Positions 34,006-43,812 are shown, counted from the first letter of the stretch. The stretch is 64,000 nt of DNA from an uncultured Lachnospiraceae bacterium (GCA_902476265.1 CABSCP010000001.1:434001-498000), one strand, 5' to 3'. Numbers and translations are program-made. The notes: generated by a model from the letters alone, not told the origin.

Positions 34006-35361
34006 TCAGCGTTGCTTTTCAAACCCATGAATCCAGTCCGCCTTTAAAAAGTAGATCAAAAAGATGACGGAACTCAAACTCCAGGTCAGCGGGTATGCCC
34101 AGAACACCGTGTTGATGACCGGAATGAAACGGACGGCAACGGTGATATAGGACACGCGGATGATGCACCAGCAGCACATCATGACGATCATGGGAACCGT
34201 GGCTTTTCCCGCGCCCCGCATGATGCCGGCGATACAGTGGGAAAAGGCCAGAAGGAAGTAAAACAGTGTAACGGTATGGGCCTGGGCCGTGCCGAAAGCC
34301 ACAACCTGGGGATCGCTGTTGAAGGCGGCGATCAGGTAAGGGGAGAAGAAATAAATGCAGATCCCCACGATTTCGGCCAGCGTGATGGAACAGAAAATGC
34401 CGAAGCGCGCGCCTTTTTTGGCCCGGTCGTACTGCTTTGCCCCCAGATTTTGGCTGATGAAGGTGGTCAGCGCCAGGGAAAAACAGGTGATGGGCAAAAA
34501 GCCGAATCCCTCAATTTTGGAATAAGCGCCGCAGCCTGCCACGGCCATTTTACCGAAGCTGTTGATATTGGACTGCACCACCACATTTGCCAGGGCGATG
34601 ATGGAATTCTGCAGTCCGGCAGGCAGGCCGTTTTGAATGATCTGTTTGAGCATGGCCCTGTCAAAACGGATTTTAGACAGCCGGACCCGGTAATCTTCCG
34701 GGCTGTGCATCAGCCGGTGCAGACACAGCCCGGCGCTGATGAACTGGGAAATGATGGTGGCAAAAGCGGCGCTTCCCACGCCAAAGTGGAACACGCCTAC
34801 GAAAAGAAGATCCAGTACAATATTGATAACGGAAGAAATAATGAGGTAATAGAGCGGGTGTCTGCTGTCTCCGATGGACTGCAGAATACCCACTAATACG
34901 TTGTACATGACAAATGCCAGAGAGCCCGCGAAATAAATCCGGAAATAGAGGATGGAATTTGGCATGACGTCGGCAGGAGTCCCCATCCAGACAAGCATTT
35001 TGGGGGCGAGAATCAGACCGATGACGGTCAATATCACGCCGGAGGCCAGGCCGAAAGCGATATCCGTGTGGATGGCGCGCTGCACTTTTTCGATTTGGCG
35101 GGCGCCGTAATAACGGGCAACCACCACACCGGCGCCCATGGCGATGCCGTTAAAAAAACCCACCATCAAAAAGATCAGGCTGCCCGAGGAACTGACGGCG
35201 GCCAGAGCGTCGCTGCCGAGAAAATTTCCCACGATCAGGGAGTCGGCGGTATTATAAAGCTGCTGGAAAAGATTTCCGAGAAAAAGAGGAAGCGCGAAAA
35301 GAACGATTTTTTTCCAGATGGAGCCTTCTGTCATCAGGGTATTGGATTTTGCTGTACTCAT
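34006..35361 (-). CDS. MATE-family multidrug/organic cation exporter
   Basis: The 451-residue protein has 12 membrane segments in two homologous MatE halves, with the family start ALPLFLGNLFQQLYNTADSLIVGNFLG and the second half beginning near QNGLPAGLQNSI. It exports cationic drugs or metabolites by Na+ or H+ antiport. ATG 35361 is used because AGGTGA lies just upstream; in-frame Mets 28 and six codons earlier have no site. It lies convergent to the ABC-2 operon. Confidence 0.92.
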   Translation of the reverse strand: MSTAKSNTLMTEGSIWKKIVLFALPLFLGNLFQQLYNTADSLIVGNFLGSDALAAVSSSGSLIFLMVGFFNGIAMGAGVVVARYYGARQIEKVQRAIHTDIAFGLASGVILTVIGLILAPKMLVWMGTPADVMPNSILYFRIYFAGSLAFVMYNVLVGILQSIGDSRHPLYYLIISSVINIVLDLLFVGVFHFGVGSAAFATIISQFISAGLCLHRLMHSPEDYRVRLSKIRFDRAMLKQIIQNGLPAGLQNSIIALANVVVQSNINSFGKMAVAGCGAYSKIEGFGFLPITCFSLALTTFISQNLGAKQYDRAKKGARFGIFCSITLAEIVGICIYFFSPYLIAAFNSDPQVVAFGTAQAHTVTLFYFLLAFSHCIAGIMRGAGKATVPMIVMMCCWCIIRVSYITVAVRFIPVINTVFWAYPLTWSLSSVIFLIYFLKADWIHGFEKQR

Positions 35362-35566
35362 TTCATTCACCTGCTTTATCATCAATGGGCAGAAAGACAG
35401 CCGCTTTTTATCCGCTGTCTTAAGCACCGGGTAACAGTATAGCACAATTTGCGGGTTAAGAAAATATTTCGGAAAATTTTTTATATTATTTATCAGAGAC
35501 CGTTCCCCTTCCTAAGAAAAACCTCCTATACTAAGGAAAAGGAAGCAAAAAGGACAGGAGGCGGTT

Positions 35567-36148
35567 ATGAAAGCATTGTGTATGAAGAATTTCATGGCGG
35601 AAGGAAACCGGTATGATTTGGAAATAGAACAGCATACGCTGGAGTGCATTGCCTGCAAAAACTGGAAGGAAGCGCAGATGCTTTTTCTGGCCGGCGGAGG
35701 TCTTAAGGAACCCTGTGAAGGTACGGTTACGGTATTCGGAAGGGAACTTTACCGGATGGAACCGGAGGAACGTGCGCTTTTCCGGCGGCGGAATGTGGGA
35801 ATGATCGCTGCTCATAATAATTTAATATCCGGCATGAGTTTTTATGAAAATCTGGTGCTGTCCATTCAGCTTGACGGACGACAGGCAGATCTTGCCCTGG
35901 CCGAAAAGCTGGTCTCCATGGCGGATATCAAGGTCGACTGGGCGCAAATGCCGGGAAATCTGCCGGTTCCTATCCAGCAAAAGGCAGCAATGATCCGCTG
36001 TGTCCTTGCGGGGACATCGCTTTTGCTGATGCGGATTTCAAAAGAAGAAGAGCCATGGGCCGTCCGGGAAAACATGCATTTTTTAAAATATATTCAGGAA
36101 GAATATGACCTTACCGCAGTGGTGTTTGGAGAAAACGAAATCATATAG
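35567..36148 (+). CDS. Degenerate ABC ATPase-like protein without catalytic motifs
   Basis: The 193-residue protein aligns along its length with LolD/MacB-type ATPases: an ECIAC-N-W segment where Walker A belongs, VTVFGREL, VGMIAAHNNLISGMSFYENL at the Q-loop, LPVPIQQKAAMIRCVLAG where LSGGQQQR-ARAL should be, and SLLLMRISKEEE where Walker B LLLxDEP should be. Every catalytic residue is replaced, yet the frame is intact and AGGAGG precedes the ATG. It cannot be an ATPase by known rules and may be a structural partner or a relic. The next gene encodes a truncated permease fragment. Confidence 0.75.
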   Translation: MKALCMKNFMAEGNRYDLEIEQHTLECIACKNWKEAQMLFLAGGGLKEPCEGTVTVFGRELYRMEPEERALFRRRNVGMIAAHNNLISGMSFYENLVLSIQLDGRQADLALAEKLVSMADIKVDWAQMPGNLPVPIQQKAAMIRCVLAGTSLLLMRISKEEEPWAVRENMHFLKYIQEEYDLTAVVFGENEII

Positions 36149-36158
36149 GAGGAAGAGA

Positions 36159-36521
36159 ATGGACAAGGTGAGCAGAAGCTGTTTAAAAAGAATTGCGCAG
36201 CGCCAGTGGAAATACAGGCTTCCGGTCTGGCTTGCAGGTACCGTATTCTCGGCAATGCTGGTGTGCGCAAGTCTGTGCTGGGCGGCTTATGAAAAAGGGT
36301 GGCATATCACGCTCATACTGTGCTGCGCCTGTATTGCATTATTTTTGATCGGGAGAAAAGCGGCCTGTCCGGATAAAGTCAGTCTGGAAATTCTGGAAGC
36401 GGTGGGGGCGACCCGGGAGCAGATTGAAAAAATCATCTTCTATCAGATGGCGTGGATGTTTGCAGCGGCGGTCCCGGTGGGAATTGCAGCCTGTATCTGG
36501 ATTAAAACGCTGGTGCCGTGA
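36159..36521 (+). CDS. Short FtsX/MacB-like permease fragment
   Basis: The 120-residue protein has two or three membrane segments and the FtsX-family cytoplasmic motif LEILEAVGATREQIEKIIFYQ near residue 74. Full-length family members have 300-900 residues, so only the C-terminal type module is present. It starts ten bases after the degenerate ATPase gene, with GGAGGA upstream, and the two form one unit ended by a hairpin. An intact minimal pair or a relic of a MacB-like transporter are both possible. Confidence 0.65.
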   Translation: MDKVSRSCLKRIAQRQWKYRLPVWLAGTVFSAMLVCASLCWAAYEKGWHITLILCCACIALFLIGRKAACPDKVSLEILEAVGATREQIEKIIFYQMAWMFAAAVPVGIAACIWIKTLVP

Positions 36522-36539
36522 GAATAAACGGGATCGACT

Positions 36540-36560
36540 GCCAGGCTTAAAAAACCTGGC
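36540..36560. terminator. Hairpin between the permease fragment and the response-regulator gene
   Basis: A 6-bp stem GCCAGG/CCTGGC (36540-36545 with 36555-36560) is followed by TATTTTA on the plus strand. It is weak. Confidence 0.5.
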
Positions 36561-36615
36561 TATTTTAGGATCCTGATTCAATCGGTACGAAACATTGTGA
36601 AGGAAATAGAGGAGA

Positions 36616-38220
36616 TCAAACAGAACGTTCAGCCATATCCCTGGAGGGGGTATGGCCTGTTTTTTCCTTATAAGCGCGTAAAAAATAGTTATAGCTGTGA
36701 AAGCCAACCTGCTCACCGATATTCTTTAAATCCAGATTTGAATGCAGGATCATCTGCTGCGCACGTTGTATCCGATAGGTAACCAGATAATCAATGAATG
36801 ATGTTCCCACCTCTTTGCCAAAAAGCCGGGAGAGATGCGTGGGAGAAACATGTAATTCATCTGCCAGTGCGGATAGAGAGATATCACGGCTATAATTTTG
36901 ATGGATAAAAAGGAGCGCATTTTGAATATGAATGGAGAATTTACGGCTTCCGTATCCCGGCGCCAAACGCATGATATTTTTGAAATACTCTGACAGAAAT
37001 TTGGCTACTTCGCTGGATTTCATCTGTGAAAGCTCTGTTGCTTTTAAGGTAACGTCCGGATCTTTATCAACCATAATGTTCTGGTTCTCCTGAAACTTCA
37101 TTCCGATGTCTAAAAGCCGGGAAACCAGAGACTGCGGCAATCGTCCTGCATTTTTTTGAAACCGGCAGAACACTTCATTCAGGAGAGATTCTGCTTTCTG
37201 CATGTCAAGCGCTGTCAGAGCGTTCATCAATTCTTTCTCCTCCTGCAGTGTCAGAACAGATAATGTAGCAGGGGGATTACCTGTCCCGGCGGAATTTTTA
37301 TCAGAACCGGCGGATTTCTTTTCCGTGGCCCCGGGAATTGACTGCTTTTCAAGATCTGCCGCTGTTTTCAAATAGCAGTCTTTCAGACTGTCAATTTTGC
37401 CGAAACTGTCGCTGATCAGGTACATGGCAGTCAGGCTGAAAACCTTCTGGATATTGGAGGACAACAGCCGCATAGCGGCTGCAGTCTGTGCGGTAATTTC
37501 CTGCGCCTGGGTTTGCGCACTAAAATGAAACAAAACGGCAAACTGTCCATATTCCGTGTGAGTGATCAGTCCGTTTCCGAGAGAAGAAAAAATATTTGTA
37601 CCCAGCGTGGTGATGGATTCAATCAATTTTTCCCGTTCCATATTCCGGGAAAAATGGGTGATCAGAATAAAGTTTGTAATCTGCATGACAGCCAGGCAGA
37701 AGCATCCGGGAGAGAAATCTTTCTGTGCGGCCATATGGCTGCGCTCCTCCGGATTGACTTCTCCATCCTGCAGGAGACTGCGGAGGTATTTTTGTTTGGC
37801 CACAGTGGTATAAAAATTCATATGGGAAGAGACCGTGTCTTCTTTCTTCAGAAGTTCTTCGGTTTCTTTCAGCTTATCCAGCAGGACAGAAGCGGTCAAC
37901 TGATGTTTGAGCAGGTAATCGCAGGCCCCGTAACGCATCGCATCCCGGACGAAGCCAAAGGTATCATAATTGCTTAAAATAAGAATTTTTACGGGGGATT
38001 TTTTCAGAAATAGTTCTTTCGTCACTTCCACACCGTTTTTATCAGGCATATCAATATCCAGAATCAGAATATCCGGTGAGAACTGTTCTGCAAGCTTCAG
38101 GCAATCCTTGCCGCCCAGAGCCTGCCCCACCACTTCATAACCATGCGCGTTCCAGTCAATCAGGGCAAAAAGCCGGTTTAAAGCCAGAATGTCATCATCG
38201 GCCAATAAGATTTTAATCAT
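36616..38220 (-). CDS. YesN-type response regulator with AraC DNA-binding domain
   Basis: The 534-residue regulator has a receiver domain (1-120; acidic residues 8-10, phosphoacceptor Asp55 in LILDIDMP, Lys near 104), a long central region and a C-terminal AraC helix-turn-helix pair (about 435-530; ISLSALADELHVSPTHLSRLF). YesN partners are YesM kinases, which control sugar ABC importers in Firmicutes. It overlaps the kinase gene by eight bases and its targets are probably the divergent solute-binding-protein operon starting at 40253. Confidence 0.93.
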   Translation of the reverse strand: MIKILLADDDILALNRLFALIDWNAHGYEVVGQALGGKDCLKLAEQFSPDILILDIDMPDKNGVEVTKELFLKKSPVKILILSNYDTFGFVRDAMRYGACDYLLKHQLTASVLLDKLKETEELLKKEDTVSSHMNFYTTVAKQKYLRSLLQDGEVNPEERSHMAAQKDFSPGCFCLAVMQITNFILITHFSRNMEREKLIESITTLGTNIFSSLGNGLITHTEYGQFAVLFHFSAQTQAQEITAQTAAAMRLLSSNIQKVFSLTAMYLISDSFGKIDSLKDCYLKTAADLEKQSIPGATEKKSAGSDKNSAGTGNPPATLSVLTLQEEKELMNALTALDMQKAESLLNEVFCRFQKNAGRLPQSLVSRLLDIGMKFQENQNIMVDKDPDVTLKATELSQMKSSEVAKFLSEYFKNIMRLAPGYGSRKFSIHIQNALLFIHQNYSRDISLSALADELHVSPTHLSRLFGKEVGTSFIDYLVTYRIQRAQQMILHSNLDLKNIGEQVGFHSYNYFLRAYKEKTGHTPSRDMAERSV

Positions 38221-39982
38221 TTTCTGATTCCTCCTTCAGTTTTTCAGCCGGAAAAGAGAGACGTACCGTGGTGCCGCAGCCCGGGGCGCTTACGATGGTG
38301 AAGGAACAGCGGGCGCCGTATTGCAGTTTCAGACGGTCAAGGATATTTTTGATGCCCACCCGGAGAAAAGTGTTACCGCTTTTTTCTTCACCACACAAAA
38401 TTTTTTGGATTCTGTTTTCGTCCATACCGTTTCCGTCATCTGAGATGTCGATCAGAACCATATCGTCATTTCTGGTGACGGTAAGCTGGATCAGTCCATC
38501 CTCCAGCCGGTTGGAAAAGCCGTGTATAATCGCGTTTTCCACGATCGGCTGCAGGAGCAGTTTTAATATCCTGCATTCTTGCGCGGATTCGTCTATCCGG
38601 AATTCTGTTTCCACATTGCAGAGCAGATTATACTTTTTGATCGCAATAAAAGATTTCAGATAAGCTGTTTCCTGTGCGATTGTGATGAACTCCCCCTGAT
38701 TCGATAATGACCGAAGCAGATGGGCGAACGAGGAGGAGACTTCACGGATATTGGAAACGTTCTGCATTTCCGCCAGATAGGTGATGGTATTTAAGGTGTT
38801 GTAGATCATATGCGGATTGATCTGTGCCTGCAGGGAATTAAATTCCAGAATCCTCTTGTTGCGTTCATTTTCCCGGATCTGTGATACCAGCCGGTTAATG
38901 CGATGGGACATGGAAATAAACCCCTGAGTCAGCTGGCCGATTTCGTCCCGGGAGCGGATCGGCAGATCAATCCGGGTTACGGTCTGGTCGCCAAAATCGG
39001 AGACAGCCGCGTTTAATGTACGGATATTTCTGGTAAAAAAGAAGGTGAGCAGTAAAATACCCCATAAGGTTGCTGCAATGAGCAGACCGAAGCCCAGGAC
39101 ATAGGCACTGATCACATGGGTGGATTCCTGAAAAACGGAATTTGCTTTTACCATGGCAACGATGGAAAGCGGCTGCTGGCGCATCTTCATCTGTCTGAAC
39201 AGATAGGATGTTTTATCCAGGGACACAGTGGAATTGCCGCTGCGCAATGCTTCATCCAATGCCGGAGGAATGGCGGCCGATTCCACAGGAACGGAAGCGT
39301 AGATAATCTTGTTATTTTCCCCCAGCACATAAAGCTGTGTGGAATCCGTATCAAAAGGGCTGAGCAGACTGTTCAGATAATCCACCGGCAGTTCCACCAG
39401 GATCGTTCCGAGAAAAACCCCTTTCTGATAGACAGAACGGCCGAATGTGATCACCTCATTTTCGTCGTATTTTTCCAGCGCCCGGTTGAAGATTACCGGC
39501 CGGCCGTTTTCTTCGCTGACATGCATGAAAATGGGCGCATCGGTGGTCAGCATGGCGTTGTAGAGCCCGCCGGAACGGTAAAGTCTGCCGTCAGCACTGA
39601 TGACGGTTATCTGGAAGATATGGTCGGAGTTTGTAGTCAGAAGGGAAAGCAGGCTGTTCATGGATTTAAAGCCGGTAAACCATTCATAACTGGGAATATT
39701 TGCAGGGTCACTCAAAATATCCGTCACATGATAATCCAGAATCAGGGAAGTGGCGATCCGGTCCATGTCGGAAAAAATACGGTCAAACTCTGAACCTGCA
39801 AATTGTATCTTTTCATCGATAGAGGCCTGTTCTTTCGCTTTCAGAACACTGTGCAGGCGGACGATAAAAATCTGGGTCAGAATGATGAGTGGGATAATCA
39901 GCAGAAAAAGGAATGTGACCAGGAATTTTGCGTTGATGGAACCGGTGATTTTTTGTTTCAGACGGTAAAAAATGTGTTCCAT
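38213..39982 (-). CDS. YesM-type sensor histidine kinase
   Basis: The 589-residue membrane kinase has an N-terminal transmembrane helix (about 18-40), an extracellular dCache-like sensor (about 45-290), a second transmembrane helix (about 295-320), a HAMP region, and the His_kinase domain with the phosphoacceptor His391 in AQINPHMIYNTL. The HATPase_c domain carries NAIIHG and DDGNGMDEN near 500-545. It would sense an extracellular sugar or glycan fragment and phosphorylate the YesN-type regulator. ATG 39982 with GGAGGG upstream is chosen over an in-frame ATG at 40159. Confidence 0.93.
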   Translation of the reverse strand: MEHIFYRLKQKITGSINAKFLVTFLFLLIIPLIILTQIFIVRLHSVLKAKEQASIDEKIQFAGSEFDRIFSDMDRIATSLILDYHVTDILSDPANIPSYEWFTGFKSMNSLLSLLTTNSDHIFQITVISADGRLYRSGGLYNAMLTTDAPIFMHVSEENGRPVIFNRALEKYDENEVITFGRSVYQKGVFLGTILVELPVDYLNSLLSPFDTDSTQLYVLGENNKIIYASVPVESAAIPPALDEALRSGNSTVSLDKTSYLFRQMKMRQQPLSIVAMVKANSVFQESTHVISAYVLGFGLLIAATLWGILLLTFFFTRNIRTLNAAVSDFGDQTVTRIDLPIRSRDEIGQLTQGFISMSHRINRLVSQIRENERNKRILEFNSLQAQINPHMIYNTLNTITYLAEMQNVSNIREVSSSFAHLLRSLSNQGEFITIAQETAYLKSFIAIKKYNLLCNVETEFRIDESAQECRILKLLLQPIVENAIIHGFSNRLEDGLIQLTVTRNDDMVLIDISDDGNGMDENRIQKILCGEEKSGNTFLRVGIKNILDRLKLQYGARCSFTIVSAPGCGTTVRLSFPAEKLKEESEND

Positions 39983-40071
39983 TTGTAATGTCCCTCCAAT
40001 ACAATCCAAACAGTGAAAGCGCAGGGTTGTTTTTGTTGAATCAAAAGTATCATAAATGGTATTAATAATCA

Positions 40072-40199
40072 AGTATATTTCTTTTGTATAATTTGTACAA
40101 AAACTTTTTGTATAAGATAATTGCAGAAGCACAATGCTAAAATTTTGAACCACAAGCACAAAATTGTATAGTTAAAATCTACCTGCCTTTTGCTATACT
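40072..40199. promoter_or_regulatory. Divergent promoter region between YesM and the sugar-importer operon
   Basis: On the minus strand TTGTAC (40095-40100) and TATACT (40072-40077), 17 bases apart, face the kinase gene. On the plus strand an extended -10 TGC-TATACT lies at 40191-40199 facing the binding-protein gene, with a poor -35. AAGCACAA occurs twice in the same orientation at 40127-40134 and 40154-40161, which could be binding half-sites of the YesN-type regulator. Confidence 0.55.
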
Positions 40200-40252
40200 C
40201 ATAAACAGCTAAGAAAAACGGAGTAAGGGAAAGATAACAAAAGGAGGTTACT

Positions 40253-41869
40253 ATGAAAAGGAAAAAAGTACTCGCAATGGCGCTGGCTGTCTGCATGACG
40301 GCAGGAATGCTCACAGGCTGCGGTAAAGGTGCAGATCCGGCAAAAACGGCAGGAAATCAGGTTCCCGGAACACAGTCGGGGGAGGATGCCGTTGAGCAGG
40401 CCGCAAATCTCAACACGGAAGGTTTCCCCATTGTAAATGAGGAAATCACACTGAAAGTATTCGGTCAGCAGGGGCCTGTACAGGGCAAATGGGATGAAAT
40501 GGCAATGTGGAAGAAATACCAGGAAATGACAAACATTAAACTGGATTTCACGGATGTGCTTCCGGCGGAAGGATATGATGAGAAAAAGAGCCTGATGTGG
40601 GCGAGCAACGAATATCCTGACATCTTTGTACGGGCTTTCCTTTCCAATGCAGAAATCGTGAAATACGGGAATATGGGAATTTTGGCGCCGATGGAAGAAC
40701 TGATTCCGGCCTATGCGCCGAATCTGCAGAAGCTGATTGAGGAAGACCCGGCGATCCTCTCCAGGATCACAGCCCCGGACGGCCATATTTATGCGCTGCC
40801 GGCAATCTTTACGCTGACAGCGGCAAGAGACGATAAGTTCTGGATGAATAAATCCTGGCTGGAACAGGTGGGAAAAGAAGTGCCCGAAACAGTGGAGGAA
40901 CTGGAAGAGGTGCTGCGGGCGTTTAAGGGCGTTGATTTTAACGGCAATGGGGAAGCGGATGAGTATCCCATGGGAATTTCAGATGCCCAGGCACTGATCC
41001 GGCGTTTTGCCGGTGTTTGGGGATATCAGTATCAGTTCGGCAGATTCCTGGAGGTCAGAGACGGTAAGGTTACGACATACCTGACGGAAGACAACTTTAA
41101 GGATATGCTGATGTGGCTGAACAAAATGTACGAAGAAGGACTGATTGATCCCGAAATTTTCACCCAGGAATATGCCAAATATGCGGCGAAGATGGCCGGA
41201 CAGCAGATGGGACTCTTTTTCAATCAGGCGGATGATACCTTTGATTCCACCAACTTTGTAGGTGTGGCGCCTTTTCAGGGAAAAGCGGAAAAGCAGTATG
41301 TGGAATCCGCTCCGGCGGCGCGTGATAACGGTGTTTTTGCCATCTGTGCAGACTGTGAAAACAAAGAAGCGGCGATGAGATGGATTGACTATTTCTATGG
41401 CTGGGAAGGCTCCTGCCTGATGCGTTACGGCGTGGAAGGTGAGAATATGTATTTCGATGAAGACGGAATGCCCCATTATAATGACGGTATCCTGGACAGC
41501 CCTGAAGGCAGCGGCACCGCAATCGGTAAGTTTACAATATGGCCCGGAGGCGGCGCTCCCCAGATGGTGAATGAAAATAACTGTGAAGCCATCGCTTCGG
41601 AAGCGACACTGGCAGCCCAGAAAGCATTGGATCCCTGCGTGCCGGACAAAATTTATTCAGAACCCCTTTTAGAGCAGGGGGTTTCCGACAGGCTTTCCGT
41701 TCTCTGGACAGATCTGGAGAGCTATGAAAAAGAGGCTACGGCGAAGTTCATCCGGGGAGAACTCAATTTTGACAGCGATTGGAATACCTATGTGGAAACC
41801 ATGAACAAAATCGGTCTTGAGGAATGGGTATCCATATATCAGACAGCTTATGACACTTTGAACAAGTAA
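40253..41869 (+). CDS. ABC sugar importer, extracellular solute-binding lipoprotein
   Basis: The 538-residue protein has a type II signal peptide with the lipobox LTGC at residues 20-23, so mature Cys23 is lipidated and anchors it to the outer membrane leaflet. It belongs to the large LplA/YtcQ-type binding proteins of oligosaccharide importers that lie next to YesM/YesN. AGGAGG precedes the ATG. Two permeases follow but no ATPase gene, so a shared MsmX-like ATPase elsewhere would energise the importer. A strong hairpin separates it from the permeases and could raise its relative level. Confidence 0.93.
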   Translation: MKRKKVLAMALAVCMTAGMLTGCGKGADPAKTAGNQVPGTQSGEDAVEQAANLNTEGFPIVNEEITLKVFGQQGPVQGKWDEMAMWKKYQEMTNIKLDFTDVLPAEGYDEKKSLMWASNEYPDIFVRAFLSNAEIVKYGNMGILAPMEELIPAYAPNLQKLIEEDPAILSRITAPDGHIYALPAIFTLTAARDDKFWMNKSWLEQVGKEVPETVEELEEVLRAFKGVDFNGNGEADEYPMGISDAQALIRRFAGVWGYQYQFGRFLEVRDGKVTTYLTEDNFKDMLMWLNKMYEEGLIDPEIFTQEYAKYAAKMAGQQMGLFFNQADDTFDSTNFVGVAPFQGKAEKQYVESAPAARDNGVFAICADCENKEAAMRWIDYFYGWEGSCLMRYGVEGENMYFDEDGMPHYNDGILDSPEGSGTAIGKFTIWPGGGAPQMVNENNCEAIASEATLAAQKALDPCVPDKIYSEPLLEQGVSDRLSVLWTDLESYEKEATAKFIRGELNFDSDWNTYVETMNKIGLEEWVSIYQTAYDTLNK

Positions 41870-41885
41870 TGGTAGATGCGGATAT

Positions 41886-41913
41886 TGCCGGACAGAGATG
41901 GCTCTGTCTGGCA
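41886..41913 (+). promoter_or_regulatory. Hairpin between the binding-protein gene and the permease genes
   Basis: A 12-bp stem with one G-U pair (41886-41897 with 41902-41913) and a 4-base loop lies 16 bases after the binding-protein stop, with no T-run. Such stems commonly protect the upstream binding-protein mRNA from 3' decay. Confidence 0.6.
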
Positions 41914-41953
41914 GTATCGGGCTGTACCTGTTTTCTGGAAAGGCGGTTTCTAT

Positions 41954-42889
41954 ATGGCAGGGACAAAAACGGCTGGTGTGCCAAAAAAGAAAATCGGGAA
42001 AATGATCAGGAGTAAGTGGCAGCTGCTCGCCATGTTTGCAATTCCGCTTTTATGGTACATCATTTTCTGTTATGTGCCCATGTACGGCATTCAGCTGGCG
42101 TTTAAAGATTATAATCCAAGACTCGGATATATTGGCAGTTCTTTTGTAGGGTTACGCTGGTTTAAACAATTTTTCTCTTCTTATTACTGGAAGGACATTA
42201 TCTGGAATACGTTTTCCATAAGCCTGTATTCCATTCTGCTGGGATTCCCGATTCCGATTATTCTGGCGATCATTATCAACGAACTGCCGGGACAGAAATT
42301 TAAGAAAGTGCTTCAGAATATTACTTATATCCCCCACTTCATTTCCATTGTGGTGCTGTGCGGCATGCTGTATCTGTTCCTGTCCCCTCAGTATGGCATT
42401 TTGAACACGATTCTGGGGGTATTTGGAATTGGGCCGATTGGTTTTTTGGAATCCTCCAAATATTTTAAAGGGGTATATGTACTTTCGGAAGTATGGCAGG
42501 AGAGCGGCTGGAGTTCCATCATTTACATAGCGGCGCTGGCCGGCATTGATCCCTCTTTATATGAAGCGGCAAAAATTGACGGGGCAGGGAGATTCAAACG
42601 GATCTGGCATGTATCATTGCCGGGAATCACCCCGACGGTGGTAACATTGCTCATTTTAAAGATCGGGCAGATCATGAGCATCGGATTTGAAAAAGCATAT
42701 CTGCTGCAGAATGATCTGAATTTAAAATCCAGTGAAATCATCTCCACATTGGTTTATAAACAGGGGATTCTGCAGGGAAATATCGGATATGCCACGGCGG
42801 TAGGTCTGATGAATTCCGTAATCAACTTACTCCTGATTATTGCCGCAAATAAATTCTGTAAAAAGTTTTTTGATACCAGTCTGTGGTGA
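41954..42889 (+). CDS. ABC sugar importer permease, LplB/YtcP-like subunit 1
   Basis: The 311-residue permease has six membrane segments (the first IPLLWYIIFCYVPMYGIQLAFK-like region at about 20-42) and the EAA loop EAAKIDGAGRFKRIWHVSLPGI near residue 206. Start choice: ATG 41954 with GGCGG about six bases upstream; an in-frame ATG at 41876 falls right after the previous stop and before the hairpin, with no site. It would import the same ligand as the preceding lipoprotein. Confidence 0.92.
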   Translation: MAGTKTAGVPKKKIGKMIRSKWQLLAMFAIPLLWYIIFCYVPMYGIQLAFKDYNPRLGYIGSSFVGLRWFKQFFSSYYWKDIIWNTFSISLYSILLGFPIPIILAIIINELPGQKFKKVLQNITYIPHFISIVVLCGMLYLFLSPQYGILNTILGVFGIGPIGFLESSKYFKGVYVLSEVWQESGWSSIIYIAALAGIDPSLYEAAKIDGAGRFKRIWHVSLPGITPTVVTLLILKIGQIMSIGFEKAYLLQNDLNLKSSEIISTLVYKQGILQGNIGYATAVGLMNSVINLLLIIAANKFCKKFFDTSLW

Positions 42890-42903
42890 GGGAGGATAGG
42901 AAT

Positions 42904-43788
42904 ATGTGGAGAAAAAAGAGCAGAGGGGATAAAACCTTTGATATTGCACTGATTGGAATCAGCCTTTTGATCATGGTGGTCATCGCATATCCGTTGTACT
43001 TTGTCATCATCGCTTCATTCAGTCAACCGGAGGCCGTGTTGGGCGGTAAATTGCGTTTTTTGCCGATTGGATTTAATATAGAATCTTATAAGATGGTATT
43101 GTCCGAACGAAAGGTATGGATAGGTTACCGCAACACCCTTTTGTATACGGTTCTCGGCACCTGCCTCAATTTGATACTGACGACTTTGGCGGCCTATGCG
43201 TTATCCAGAAAGGATATGCCCTGGCGCACGCCGCTGACCTTTGTGATTTCCTTTACCATGCTGTTTGGCGGCGGTATGATTCCGGTCTACATGGTGGTGC
43301 GCAGCCTGCATCTGACGGATACGATCTGGTCGATGGTCATTCCCAACGCAATTGCTACCTATAATCTGCTGGTCATGAAAAATTATTTCCAGAGCAGCAT
43401 ACCGGAAGAATTGCAGGAAGCGGCGGCCATAGACGGCTGCAGCCATTTTAAAACCCTGATGAAAGTAGTGCTGCCTTTATCAACGCCGATTTTAGCAGTC
43501 ATTGTTTTGTTTTATGCGGTGGGCCATTGGAATGCTTTTTTTAACGCGGTGATTTACCTGCGCAATCAGGAACTGTTTCCGCTGCAGATCGTACTGCGCG
43601 ATATTTTGCTTCAGAACAGTCTGGAAGCGGTAGGAGGTGACCTCACCGGCATGTATGAAAAAGTCATGCGGGGTGAAACCATGAAATATGCACTGATCAT
43701 CGTAGCGAGCGCACCTGTCATTATCATGTATCCTTTTGTACAGAAATATTTTGTAAAAGGGATTATGGTGGGAGCGATCAAAGGATAA
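42904..43788 (+). CDS. ABC sugar importer permease, LplC/YtcP-like subunit 2
   Basis: The 294-residue permease has six membrane segments and the EAA loop ELQEAAAIDGCSHFKTLMKVVLPLS near residue 168. GGAGGA lies at 42890-42895, so I start at ATG 42904 rather than the GTG at 42883. It pairs with the preceding permease; both would be driven by an ATPase encoded elsewhere. Confidence 0.92.
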   Translation: MWRKKSRGDKTFDIALIGISLLIMVVIAYPLYFVIIASFSQPEAVLGGKLRFLPIGFNIESYKMVLSERKVWIGYRNTLLYTVLGTCLNLILTTLAAYALSRKDMPWRTPLTFVISFTMLFGGGMIPVYMVVRSLHLTDTIWSMVIPNAIATYNLLVMKNYFQSSIPEELQEAAAIDGCSHFKTLMKVVLPLSTPILAVIVLFYAVGHWNAFFNAVIYLRNQELFPLQIVLRDILLQNSLEAVGGDLTGMYEKVMRGETMKYALIIVASAPVIIMYPFVQKYFVKGIMVGAIKG

Positions 43789-43812
43789 TTGAGAGAAAGC
43801 GGGAGGAAAATC

